Source of the DNA: Nitrospinae bacterium RIFCSPLOWO2_12_FULL_45_22
GTDB lineage: Bacteria; 2-12-FULL-45-22
Direction of reading: 5' to 3'
Assembly: GCA_001803565.1 (NCBI GenBank)
Contig: MHDQ01000062.1
Location: 1-7,869 of the forward strand
DNA length: 7,869 nucleotides
Shown: in pieces, positions 1 to 6,867 of the stretch
Position numbering within the stretch: position 1 is the first letter of the stretch
Layout: every line of letters begins with the position of its first letter
Program-made: the position numbers and the translations under genes
Notes under the pieces: generated by a model
Databases searched by the model: none
The model's input: only the letters and a program-made list of their open reading frames with translations
What the model was told of the DNA's origin: nothing

Positions 1-58
1 GATTTAGGCTTTTGATATTGTTTAGGGTTTAGTGCTTGGGATTTAGAGTTTGTTAAGC
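1..58. repeat. Degenerate TTTAG-rich non-coding stretch
   Basis: The pentamer TTTAG occurs at 3-7, 21-25, 28-32 and 42-46, separated by T/G-rich filler. There is no credible reading frame here. The pattern is loosely repetitive, not a clean tandem array, so it may be the edge of a dispersed non-coding repeat that continues to the left of the window. The remainder of the gap up to the lptFG start holds a short TGACA-A-TGTCA palindrome (79-89) and the larger palindrome described separately; no convincing promoter was seen. Confidence 0.3.
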
Positions 59-110
59 CGGGTTGCTCTCAGTAAATGTGACAATGTCAAGTTAATCATA
101 AGGTTAAATC

Positions 111-149
111 CAAAGTTCAAAATTCAGATGCCCAAATATTTGAACTTTG
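111..149. repeat. Palindromic element upstream of lptFG
   Basis: An 11-bp perfect inverted repeat, CAAAGTTCAAA at 111-121 and TTTGAACTTTG at 139-149, encloses a 17-nt loop. A partial extra copy of the right arm (GCTTTGACATTTG) follows at 151-163. The AT-rich arms and absence of a trailing T-run argue against a strong terminator. It looks like a small dispersed palindromic repeat sitting just before the lptFG start. Its role, if any, in lptFG expression cannot be judged from sequence. Confidence 0.5.
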
Positions 150-175
150 AGCTTTGACATTTGTGGCTTTTATTT

Positions 176-2593
176 ATGAAGATTATTTATCGTTCCATCC
201 TCAAAGAGTTAATTTCCTTTTTCTTATTAGGTTTAGTGATCTTTTCTTTCATCCTGCTTTTAGAAAGGATCATTTACCTCATTGACCTAAGCTTTAAGCA
301 GGGAGTTCCGTTCTTAATTACCCTTAAACTTTTAATATATATTTTCCCGACCTTCGCTATATTTACTATCCCTGTTTCGCTGCTGGTAGCGAGTGTTACC
401 GTCTTTAGTCGCTTATCGAGTGATGGTGAGATTGTGGCTTTAAAGGCTTCGGGCTTTAGTCTATATCGGTTGTTAATTCCCGGGGTCATTCTTTCTCTTT
501 TTGTGGCGCTAGTTAATGCCTTTTTTATCCTCTGGGGCCAACCCTGGGGTAATCAGGCCTTTAAGAAAGCCCTATTTCAGTTAGTAGAATCCCAGGCAAA
601 TCTAAACCTCAAAGAAGGGGTGTTTAACGATTATCCTGGAGGATTAGTTATCTATGTGAGAGAGATACCATTAGGTGAGGCCCGCTTAAAGAGAGTAGTG
701 ATTTCAGATACCAGGGATCAGGAATCTTCCCAGATAATCTTTGGTGAGGAAGGTGTTCTGGTTTCTAATCCTGGTGGAGCAAACCCAGTATTGGCATTAA
801 AAAATGGCTCTATCCACAAAATCTTTGGGGATAAAGGTAAGTATGAGTTGTTGAATTTCTCCTCTTACCAGCTCTCTTTAGGGGGCTATAATATGTGGGA
901 CCAGGAAGAAGGTTCTAAGAAGTCTAGCAAGGAGATGACCTTTAAGGAGATCAGAGAAAAGCTGAATGAGTGGGTTCAATCCAAGCCCAGGGACTATCGG
1001 GAAAGCAGATATTATTATAAAGTATTGACCGAATTCCACCGGAAATTTTCTTTGCCCTATGCCTGTCTTGTCCTGGGATTATTGGGCATACCTCTCGGGA
1101 TAAAAAACCAGCGGAGCGGTCGCTCCGGGGGTTTTGCCATCAGTATTGTGGTCCTAACAATCTATAACATGCTCTCGGTAACTAGTGAAGGACTGGCAGA
1201 AGGAGGAGGAATCCATCCTTTATTAGCCTTGTGGATCCCTAACCTTATCTTAACCCTGGTGACTGTTTATGTGATATATAAAGTAGGACAGGAACTACCT
1301 TTTAAGGGCTTAGAGAGGCTCGTGGAGTGGGTAGAGGAATGGCTGGACAAGTTGATAAAGGGCTTAGAAAGGCCCCTGGGGTGGGGAAAGAGATGGCGGG
1401 ATAAGTGGAAGAAAAAGAAGGGGTCGGAACCCTTCAGAGGAGTCTCGCAAGGCAAGAATATAACCCCACCAAAACAGGGGTTATATTCTGGGCTATTGGT
1501 CCAACCCCGGCTTAAAATCCTGAACCGCTATCTAGCCCGAGAGTATGGGAAGATACTTTTTTTTGGGTTAGGAGCCTTTGTGAGTATATATTTTTTAGTG
1601 GAGTTCATCGGCCGCCTTGAAGATATGGCCCACCATGGGACCGAGCTATACTATCTGTTCCTTTATTTTGTTTATAAATTACCGGCTATTATCTACCAGG
1701 TATTACCCTTTGCTATCCTATTATCATCTATTGTTACTATAACTCTTCTGGGCCGTAATAATGAGCTGACTGCTATAAAATCTTGTGGCATCAGCCTCTA
1801 TCGCTTATCCGTACCGCTGCTCATACTAGGACTATTATTCAGTTTTTTCTCCTTCCTGGGCAATGAGTTCCTCCTGCCTTATACCAACCACCAGGCTGAT
1901 CAGATGTTACGGGTAAAGATCAAGAAGAGGATACCCAGGGGTGTCTTTAAGAATACAAAGATTTGGTATCGTGGAGAAGATAATACCATCTGGCATATTC
2001 AACTCTTATCTCCGGCTGGGAAAGTCATGCGGGGTGTTACGCTCTTGAAGTTTGATGAGCAGGAGTGGCTGAAAGAGAGAGTGGATGCCGATAGGGTTGA
2101 ATGGAAGGACAAAAGATTTATGTTTCTTTCTGGCTATGCCAGAAATTTTAGCCCAGATGGTTCTATGCAGAGCCACTATTTTTCCCAGAGAGAGGTTTAT
2201 TCTACTGAACAGATAGAGGATTTCCGAATAGTACAGAAAACGCCGGAACAGATGAGTTTTAGGGAATTATATGGCTTTGTTCAGAAACTGAGGATTAATG
2301 GGTTTGATGCCACGGCATATACCGTAGATATGCATTCCAAGCTTTCTCTACCCATGGCGTGCCTCATTATGGTCATTGTGGGGATTCCTTTTTCGCTCCG
2401 TTCTTCCCGGAGTGGAGGGTTGCCTTTGGGGATAATCTTTAGCCTCTTCCTGGGATTTGCCTATTGGTTGCTTTATTTTATTGGTATCTCCTTAGGCCAT
2501 GCTGGCCGCCTTCCTCCCTTGGTAGCGGCATGGAGTACTGATATCCTCTTTTTGGCAGTAGCGATCTATCTTATTCTGAGCGATAGACAATAA
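176..2593 (+). CDS. lptFG: Fused LptF-LptG lipopolysaccharide export permease
   Basis: This encodes both transmembrane halves of the LPS-export ABC transporter (LptB2FG), which extracts LPS from the inner membrane and passes it to LptC/LptA. Residues 1-376 are LptF-like: an N-terminal hydrophobic block (about 11-120), a soluble periplasmic beta domain (about 125-285) and C-terminal membrane helices (about 291-370). Residues 446-805 repeat this plan as LptG-like. Each half has the cytoplasmic coupling-helix pattern for LptB contact (EIVALKASGFSLYRL at 85-99; ELTAIKSCGISLYRL at 530-544) and a matching motif after the beta domain (FSLPYACL...GIPLG; LSLPMACL...GIPFS). LptF and LptG are normally separate proteins of about 350-400 residues encoded side by side, so 805 residues fits a two-gene fusion. 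The linker (about 377-445) would lie in the cytoplasm. I chose ATG 176 over TTG 161 because LptF proteins usually begin with an MKI-like stretch; no strong ribosome binding site precedes either. No LptB, LptC or LptA gene is in the window. Confidence 0.9.
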   Translation: MKIIYRSILKELISFFLLGLVIFSFILLLERIIYLIDLSFKQGVPFLITLKLLIYIFPTFAIFTIPVSLLVASVTVFSRLSSDGEIVALKASGFSLYRLLIPGVILSLFVALVNAFFILWGQPWGNQAFKKALFQLVESQANLNLKEGVFNDYPGGLVIYVREIPLGEARLKRVVISDTRDQESSQIIFGEEGVLVSNPGGANPVLALKNGSIHKIFGDKGKYELLNFSSYQLSLGGYNMWDQEEGSKKSSKEMTFKEIREKLNEWVQSKPRDYRESRYYYKVLTEFHRKFSLPYACLVLGLLGIPLGIKNQRSGRSGGFAISIVVLTIYNMLSVTSEGLAEGGGIHPLLALWIPNLILTLVTVYVIYKVGQELPFKGLERLVEWVEEWLDKLIKGLERPLGWGKRWRDKWKKKKGSEPFRGVSQGKNITPPKQGLYSGLLVQPRLKILNRYLAREYGKILFFGLGAFVSIYFLVEFIGRLEDMAHHGTELYYLFLYFVYKLPAIIYQVLPFAILLSSIVTITLLGRNNELTAIKSCGISLYRLSVPLLILGLLFSFFSFLGNEFLLPYTNHQADQMLRVKIKKRIPRGVFKNTKIWYRGEDNTIWHIQLLSPAGKVMRGVTLLKFDEQEWLKERVDADRVEWKDKRFMFLSGYARNFSPDGSMQSHYFSQREVYSTEQIEDFRIVQKTPEQMSFRELYGFVQKLRINGFDATAYTVDMHSKLSLPMACLIMVIVGIPFSLRSSRSGGLPLGIIFSLFLGFAYWLLYFIGISLGHAGRLPPLVAAWSTDILFLAVAIYLILSDRQ
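1304..1411 (+). repeat. Tandem 54-bp duplication in the LptFG linker
   Basis: Two adjacent 54-bp units (1304-1357 and 1358-1411) align without gaps and lie in frame inside lptFG. They encode 18-residue units KGLERLVEWVEEWLDKLI and KGLERPLGWGKRWRDKWK (residues 377-394 and 395-412). KGLER and the two tryptophans at unit positions 9 and 13 are kept. Eighteen residues equal five alpha-helical turns, so the first unit could form an amphipathic helix; Pro and Gly in the second make it less regular. The first unit is net acidic and the second strongly basic. Confidence 0.8.
1455..1489. repeat. Perfect 13-bp inverted repeat inside lptFG
   Basis: AGAATATAACCCC at 1455-1467 is exactly complementary to GGGGTTATATTCT at 1477-1489, with a 9-nt loop. 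It is translated in frame as about KNITPPKQGLYS (residues 427-438), at the end of the linker and just before the LptG-like domain. No T-run follows, so it is unlikely to be an intrinsic terminator. It may be a relic of a former lptF-lptG intergenic palindrome or a small palindromic insertion that became coding. Confidence 0.75.
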
Positions 2594-2597
2594 CAGG

Positions 2598-2653
2598 CGT
2601 GTCCGTGATGCGTGCCATCGTGTCCGGAAACGGACACGGATTACGGCCACGGT
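2598..2653. repeat. Hairpin between convergent lptFG and ligase genes
   Basis: CGTGTCCG (2619-2626), a GAAA loop and CGGACACG (2631-2638) form a perfect 8-bp stem. A further direct copy of CGTGTCCG lies at 2598-2605, so two alternative stems can compete for the same right arm. Weaker complementarity extends the palindrome outward to about 2653. It fills nearly the whole gap between the two convergent stop codons and could terminate transcription from both sides, but no T-run follows on either strand, so a canonical intrinsic terminator is not supported. Confidence 0.6.
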
Positions 2654-2659
2654 TTACGC

Positions 2660-4165
2660 TTAGTAGAGGCTGGCCCGGGCTATTTTCCCGGTGCCGGTCT
2701 TGGGGAGATACTCCCTAAATTCAATCAGGTCGGGGATCTTAAAATCAGCCAGGTGTTCTCGACAGTAAGATTGGATGTCCTTTTTCGAGAGCTTGTGTCC
2801 AGGTCTGGGTACTATGATTGCCTTGACCCGTTCTCCGCGCATGAAATCTGGCACCCCAATGACGGCTACCTCTCCTATCCCTGGGTGCTTCAATAGGCAT
2901 TCTTCTATCTCTGCGGGATAGACATTCAATCCTCCGGTGATAATCATATCCTTTCCCCGGCCTACAATATAGAGATAATTGTCCTGGTCAAACCTCCCTA
3001 GATCGCCACTATAAAACCAGCCATCTCTAATCACCTGGGCAGTGGCCTCAGGGTTATTATAATAGCCTTTCATGACCTGTGGTCCCTTGATAATAACCTC
3101 TCCTACCTCACCCGGTGGCAGGACGTTGCCTTTTTCATCCACTACTCGTATTTCTACCCGAGGGACGGGTTTACCGGCACTACCCAGCTTCTTTTCCCAG
3201 TCTTCCAACGATACTAAAGTTACTATAGGAGAAGTTTCAGTCAATCCGTATCCCTGTAACACCTTTACTCCGGGATATCTATCCTTAAACTCCTCCATGA
3301 GGACCAGGGGTACTGGTGCACCCATCATGGCAATAAAGCGTAAACTGCTGGTATCATAATGCCGTTCCCGGCTTACTTTTAACAGGGCCTGGAAGATGGG
3401 GGGCACGCCATGAAACCAGCTTATCCTGTGCCTTTCTATTGCTTCCAGTATAGTTTCGGGCCGGATGGTATCCAGGATAACCAGGGTACTACCTAGCAGG
3501 ATCAGTTGGTTGATAAGGATCGGGCCAGAGATATGGGACATGGGTAGCAAGATGGCATTGATGTCGTCTTCTGTTACCCCAAGCGGTGCCATAGTCTCCG
3601 GGAAGCAGTCTAGATGATCAAAGGTTAAGACCACCCCTTTGGGGCGGCCAGTAGTGCCTGAAGTATATAGGATTAAGGCATCATCACTCCCCTTAACTTT
3701 TATATCCCAGTTTATTTCCGCAGGGTATTGGATAAGCTCTTCATAACCAAGGGTATTGCCATCCCATTTCTGGTTAGTCCCCACCCCAATTACTTTCAGG
3801 AAATCCTTTAACTCTTTCTCTAGCTCCCTGACTAAGCCCAAGGAAGAATGGTGGGCTATCAGGGTAGAGACTCCCCAATCCCTGATGATAGAGCTGATCT
3901 CTTCTTTAGTCAATCGTATATCTAATGGGATTGCTACGCTCCCCATCTGCACAACCGCCAGATAAGCAACAGCAAACTCTGGACAGTTGGGCAGCAATAA
4001 GGCCACTTTATTTTTCTGGCTAACCCCGTGTTCTCTTAAAGCCCTGGAAAGAGAAGCGGCTTCGGTTTTGATCTGTTCAAAACTTAGTCTCTGATTCCGA
4101 TAAATTATAGCGGTCTTGTGGGGCAGCCGGCTGGCAGTCTCTTCCAAGGTCTTCCGTATATCCAT
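2660..4165 (-). CDS. AMP-forming acyl-CoA ligase (FadD/AcsA superfamily)
   Basis: A 501-residue member of the ANL adenylating superfamily, which activates a carboxylic acid with ATP to an acyl-AMP and then transfers it to CoA. The core motifs are present: P-loop YTSGTTGRPKGV (167-178), GYGLTET (305-311), YSGDLG (385-390), hinge GRGKDMIITGG (402-412) and PKTGTGKI (488-495), with the presumed catalytic Lys494. It therefore looks active. Length is near the low end for the family; the protein stops seven residues after Lys494, so the C-terminal tail is short. GGAGGG (4174-4179) lies 8 nt before the ATG and supports this start. It is the last gene of the cluster, 83 bp after the MoaD-like gene. 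The neighbouring aldehyde oxidoreductase suggests its substrate is the acid made by that enzyme, but chain length or aromatic preference cannot be read from the sequence. Confidence 0.92.
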   Translation of the reverse strand: MDIRKTLEETASRLPHKTAIIYRNQRLSFEQIKTEAASLSRALREHGVSQKNKVALLLPNCPEFAVAYLAVVQMGSVAIPLDIRLTKEEISSIIRDWGVSTLIAHHSSLGLVRELEKELKDFLKVIGVGTNQKWDGNTLGYEELIQYPAEINWDIKVKGSDDALILYTSGTTGRPKGVVLTFDHLDCFPETMAPLGVTEDDINAILLPMSHISGPILINQLILLGSTLVILDTIRPETILEAIERHRISWFHGVPPIFQALLKVSRERHYDTSSLRFIAMMGAPVPLVLMEEFKDRYPGVKVLQGYGLTETSPIVTLVSLEDWEKKLGSAGKPVPRVEIRVVDEKGNVLPPGEVGEVIIKGPQVMKGYYNNPEATAQVIRDGWFYSGDLGRFDQDNYLYIVGRGKDMIITGGLNVYPAEIEECLLKHPGIGEVAVIGVPDFMRGERVKAIIVPRPGHKLSKKDIQSYCREHLADFKIPDLIEFREYLPKTGTGKIARASLY

Positions 4166-4248
4166 GGGTCTTTCCCTCCGTTAGCTAAATATCTTATTCC
4201 CCTCAGCCCGCCAATATAAAACTGGTTACTGTTGGCAAAGAAGGTTAA

Positions 4249-4530
4249 CTAGCCGCCTCCCAATGCGGAGAGGACAGATAGCTGATCCTGGTGCTTAAGG
4301 ACAGTGGTGCTATCTGAGAAGTAATTTATTCTATCCCCGTTAAGTAAAATTACCCAGCCCGCAGGGAATTCGTCTTTGACTTTAGCAAAGAGTTTTATCT
4401 TTAGCTTTTTGTCAATGAGGCGAAAGATTTCGGCCAGAGGAGTCTCCTTTTGGATCTCCAGCGAGAAGCTCTCCTTGAGAAATTTTTGGGCGAAGATGCC
4501 CCGGATATTGACTTCTATTTCGTGGGACAT
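4249..4530 (-). CDS. MoaD/ThiS-family ubiquitin-like sulfur carrier
   Basis: A 93-residue protein with the size and layout of a beta-grasp sulfur carrier. It starts with an MSHEIEVNIRG strand, has VILLNGDRINYF in the middle (typical MoaD/ThiS V-x-x-NG pattern) and ends in LSALGGG. The terminal Gly-Gly is the residue pair that family members have adenylated by MoeB/ThiF-like enzymes and converted to a thiocarboxylate. It begins 13 bp after the aldehyde oxidoreductase stop, so the two are very likely co-transcribed. That position suggests it donates dithiolene sulfur during pterin cofactor synthesis for this tungsten/molybdenum enzyme, a recurring arrangement for AOR-family genes. Its ribosome binding site is weak (a GTGA overlapping the upstream stop), so translational coupling is possible. 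A ThiS or other sulfur-transfer role is not excluded. No MoeB, MoaE or MoaA gene is in the window. Confidence 0.82.
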   Translation of the reverse strand: MSHEIEVNIRGIFAQKFLKESFSLEIQKETPLAEIFRLIDKKLKIKLFAKVKDEFPAGWVILLNGDRINYFSDSTTVLKHQDQLSVLSALGGG

Positions 4531-4543
4531 GGGTATATTCGTA

Positions 4544-6547
4544 TCACTTTACGGCTACCATATCGCCTACCAATTCCTTCAAGTCTAGTTCCTGTAATGC
4601 TTCTTCTGAAGGTATGCCACTTATAGGGTCCCAGCCCTTCTCTAAATAAAAATTCTTTGTCAAGGTGTTTACATCAACAGTGATCCCCTTTATAGAGCCT
4701 GCTGTCAGAGGAGGAACCCCAGCAGCGCGGGGTGGCAACTGAAAATCCTTTGGTAGTAGCCCTTCTCGCAGGTTAAAGCAGTGGCGTAAAGTATGGATTC
4801 GATTACCGATCTTTAATGCATCATCAAAGGTGAGATTCCATCCGGTTACGGCATTGATCATTTCTACTAACGGAAGGTCTTGATACATAAGGGGATAGAA
4901 CAGACACATACCAGCACAGTTTATGACATGCATATAGTTACTTTGTAGTGTATGGAGCTTCCCCTTGTTTTCATAGTCATAGCGTTTGATTTCGGGGATA
5001 TTATAGCGGGCATAAAAGTCTGGCTTAAGGAAACCCATCTCGAAGAAGGCTGCCCCTCCTTGAGTATGGCGGGCGGGGGTAGGGTCGGCACAATAAGTGG
5101 TAGCAAAGCTGGGGCTGAGGCGAGGGTCGTGCATAGGTAGTTCCTGGCCGGCTACATGGATGGCATACTGTTCTGATCCCTTACCGATCTTTTGGGCAGC
5201 TACCCGCACCCCATCGGCAAAGATATCCCCGATGCCATCTCGTTCGCCCATTCTTTTTAGTAACTGTATAACTGCCTCATGGTTGCCCCACGTCAGCTCC
5301 AGGCCATCAGCTTGAGCCTTTGAGAGAGCCCCCTTCTCAAAGCATTCTATGGCAAAGGCAACCGTTACTCCAGCAGAAATGGTATCAAAACCGTATCGGT
5401 TGCATAAATCATTGGCCATAATGATAGATTCCACATTATCATTCAGGCACATAGCACCGAAAGAGGCCAGGGTTTCATATTCTGGCTTATGGCCATGAGG
5501 CAAGGCATACCTGCCCTCTTTTACTTCCATAATACCACCACAGGCCACGATGCAGTTGGCGCAGGCAAATTTTTTTACCTGATACTTAATTACATTATCA
5601 TCGCTGATCTTAGAGGATTTCTTGGCCATAGAAAAATCCTGATAGGCAACCCCTAGCCAGTTCTTTAATGGGGCATCCTGCATCTCACACGAAACAGCAG
5701 TTAGGCCAGCAGTGCCATAGTCGTGAAACAATTGATTTACCGCCTTAACATCAGGTGGAGGCAGAGGGACCTTTAGACGGATCATGAGGGGCAAAAGGGG
5801 TTTTAATATCTTGGCCAAAAAGTCTTGAAACTTAGTAGGCCTAAGGGCCAATTGTTCCCGGATCATCTTGTTTAGCTCTTTCAGTCTGCCTTCATCGGCA
5901 ATAGCGGTCTTCTCCTTTCCTCTAACAGCCAGGGCCTTAAGATTTTTGGAACCCATAACTGCGCCTAAACCCGAGCGGGCCGCTGCCCTCCCTTTGTCAT
6001 TGATTATACAGGAGATAAGGGATAGCTTTTCTCCGGCAGGGCCGATACTGGCTATTTTTAACTGGTTGTCTCCTAATTCCTGGCAGATTTGGTCTTCGGT
6101 CTCATTAGTATCTTTACCCCATAGATGGCCAGCATCTCTTAGTTCCTTGGAACCATTACCCAGGTAGAGATAAACCGGTTTAGGAGATTTACCCGTAAAG
6201 AATATGGCATCGTAGCCAGTGCTTTTCAAAGCCGGTGCTAGATAGCCACCAGAATTGGCATCTCCCCAGGTGCCGGTTAGGGGAGATTTAGCTACGACAG
6301 TGTATCTGCCACAGCCCAGGGCACCGGTATGATTTAATGGTCCGGTAGTAAAACCCAGGATATTATCTGGTCCCAAAGGGTCTACACCAGGTTTCAACCG
6401 TTCATAAAGATATTTTACCCCTAAGCCATATCCTCCTAGAAACTTTTGGTATAACTCAGTGGGGACCTCTTCTTCCCTCAGTTCCCTGGTGGTCAAATCT
6501 ACCCAAAGAATCTTACCTGTATATCCTTTCAATCTTTCCTGTGCCAT
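4544..6547 (-). CDS. aor: Tungsten-type aldehyde:ferredoxin oxidoreductase (AOR family)
   Basis: A 667-residue full-length member of the AOR family, cytoplasmic enzymes with a tungsten (sometimes molybdenum) bis-pterin and one [4Fe-4S] cluster that oxidise aldehydes to acids, usually with ferredoxin. Recognisable segments are GKILWVDLTT (11-20), GGYGLGVKYLYE (38-49), ARSGLGAVMGSKNLKAL (190-206), the cluster motif Cys329-x2-Cys332-x3-Cys336, PEYETLASFG (355-364), DTISAG (388-393) and NCAGMC (543-548), whose Cys548 is the likely fourth cluster ligand. The usual DxxGxC motif reads NxxGMC here. Residues about 236-268 form a hydrophobic, Pro-rich insert relative to the short AOR enzymes. AGGAGGGG (6553-6560) is well placed before the ATG. 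It is the first gene of the cluster with the MoaD-like carrier and acyl-CoA ligase. Other reactions of the family, including benzoyl-CoA reductase subunit BamB, glyceraldehyde-3-phosphate or formaldehyde oxidation, cannot be ruled out; no BamC-I partners are visible. Confidence 0.93.
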   Translation of the reverse strand: MAQERLKGYTGKILWVDLTTRELREEEVPTELYQKFLGGYGLGVKYLYERLKPGVDPLGPDNILGFTTGPLNHTGALGCGRYTVVAKSPLTGTWGDANSGGYLAPALKSTGYDAIFFTGKSPKPVYLYLGNGSKELRDAGHLWGKDTNETEDQICQELGDNQLKIASIGPAGEKLSLISCIINDKGRAAARSGLGAVMGSKNLKALAVRGKEKTAIADEGRLKELNKMIREQLALRPTKFQDFLAKILKPLLPLMIRLKVPLPPPDVKAVNQLFHDYGTAGLTAVSCEMQDAPLKNWLGVAYQDFSMAKKSSKISDDNVIKYQVKKFACANCIVACGGIMEVKEGRYALPHGHKPEYETLASFGAMCLNDNVESIIMANDLCNRYGFDTISAGVTVAFAIECFEKGALSKAQADGLELTWGNHEAVIQLLKRMGERDGIGDIFADGVRVAAQKIGKGSEQYAIHVAGQELPMHDPRLSPSFATTYCADPTPARHTQGGAAFFEMGFLKPDFYARYNIPEIKRYDYENKGKLHTLQSNYMHVINCAGMCLFYPLMYQDLPLVEMINAVTGWNLTFDDALKIGNRIHTLRHCFNLREGLLPKDFQLPPRAAGVPPLTAGSIKGITVDVNTLTKNFYLEKGWDPISGIPSEEALQELDLKELVGDMVAVK

Positions 6548-6580
6548 GGCTTCCCCTCCTAAAGTAACCTACTAAACCCC

Positions 6581-6648
6581 AGTATACCCGTTTCCGCTCG
6601 GGACTTAAAAATTGCCCCCAGCTTAACTAAGGTTAATAAATAAGTCAA
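6581..6648 (-). promoter_or_regulatory. Possible promoter elements upstream of aor cluster
   Basis: On the minus strand, TATACT (6581-6586) resembles a -10 box, with a poor TTTAAG 17 nt upstream (6604-6609). Separately, TTGACT (6643-6648) is a good -35 box, but the hexamer 17 nt downstream (TAAGCT, 6620-6625) is weak. Neither pair is complete. The position, in the 320-bp gap before the first cluster gene, is reasonable for a promoter. The rest of the gap from 6649 to 6722 shows nothing I recognise. Confidence 0.25.
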
Positions 6649-6722
6649 GGATATTTTGTTCGGGAGGTTGCCCAAAAATTTATTCCTGGGGATAATTGTG
6701 ACGTTAGCGAAGGAAGGAGCTA

Positions 6723-6852
6723 ACCGCAGAGTACGCAAAAAGCCGTCAGGCGTTAGTAGTAAGGCGTAAGGCGATAACTCCTCACCCCCTTACGCCTCAC
6801 TTCTTACTCCTTACGCTGTACGTATCTTTGTGTGCTCTGCGCCCTCTGCGGT
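6723..6852. repeat. Nested palindromic repeat element (MITE-like) between mreB and aor
   Basis: Two inverted repeats are nested. The outer arms are ACCGCAGAG (6723-6731) and CTCTGCGGT (6844-6852); the right side carries a second CTCTGCG just inside, at 6835-6841. The inner arms, AGTAAGGCGTAAGG (6758-6771) and CCTTACGCCTCACT (6788-6801), match at 13 of 14 positions around a 16-nt loop. CCTTACGC recurs at 6809-6816. No open reading frame is present. The structure resembles non-autonomous palindromic elements dispersed in many environmental bacterial genomes, but copy number and target-site duplication cannot be tested here. It begins 15 bp after the mreB stop. Confidence 0.7.
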
Positions 6853-6867
6853 GCATAATCTCAGGAG

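Noticed and set aside
161-175. TTG at 161 as the lptFG start, giving five extra residues
   Set aside because: It adds MWLLF before the expected MKI start, overlaps a palindromic repeat and has no ribosome binding site; ATG 176 fits LptF N-termini better.
1496-1498. In-frame TTG as an independent internal start for the LptG half
   Set aside because: A GGGG lies upstream (1477-1480) but about 15 nt away, too far for a normal ribosome binding site, and the frame is continuous from LptF.
2612-2896. 94-codon plus-strand open frame after lptFG
   Set aside because: It mostly overlaps the ligase gene in antisense and begins inside the hairpin; no ribosome binding site or family resemblance.
4166-4248. 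Separate promoter or terminator in the gap before the ligase gene
   Set aside because: Only a 5-bp GCCAA/TTGGC inverted repeat and a loose TATATT are visible; the gap is short and the genes co-directional, so no extra signal is supported.
6723-6852. CRISPR array
   Set aside because: The repeated units are short, partly inverted and without regular spacers, and no cas gene is present; a palindromic element explains them better.
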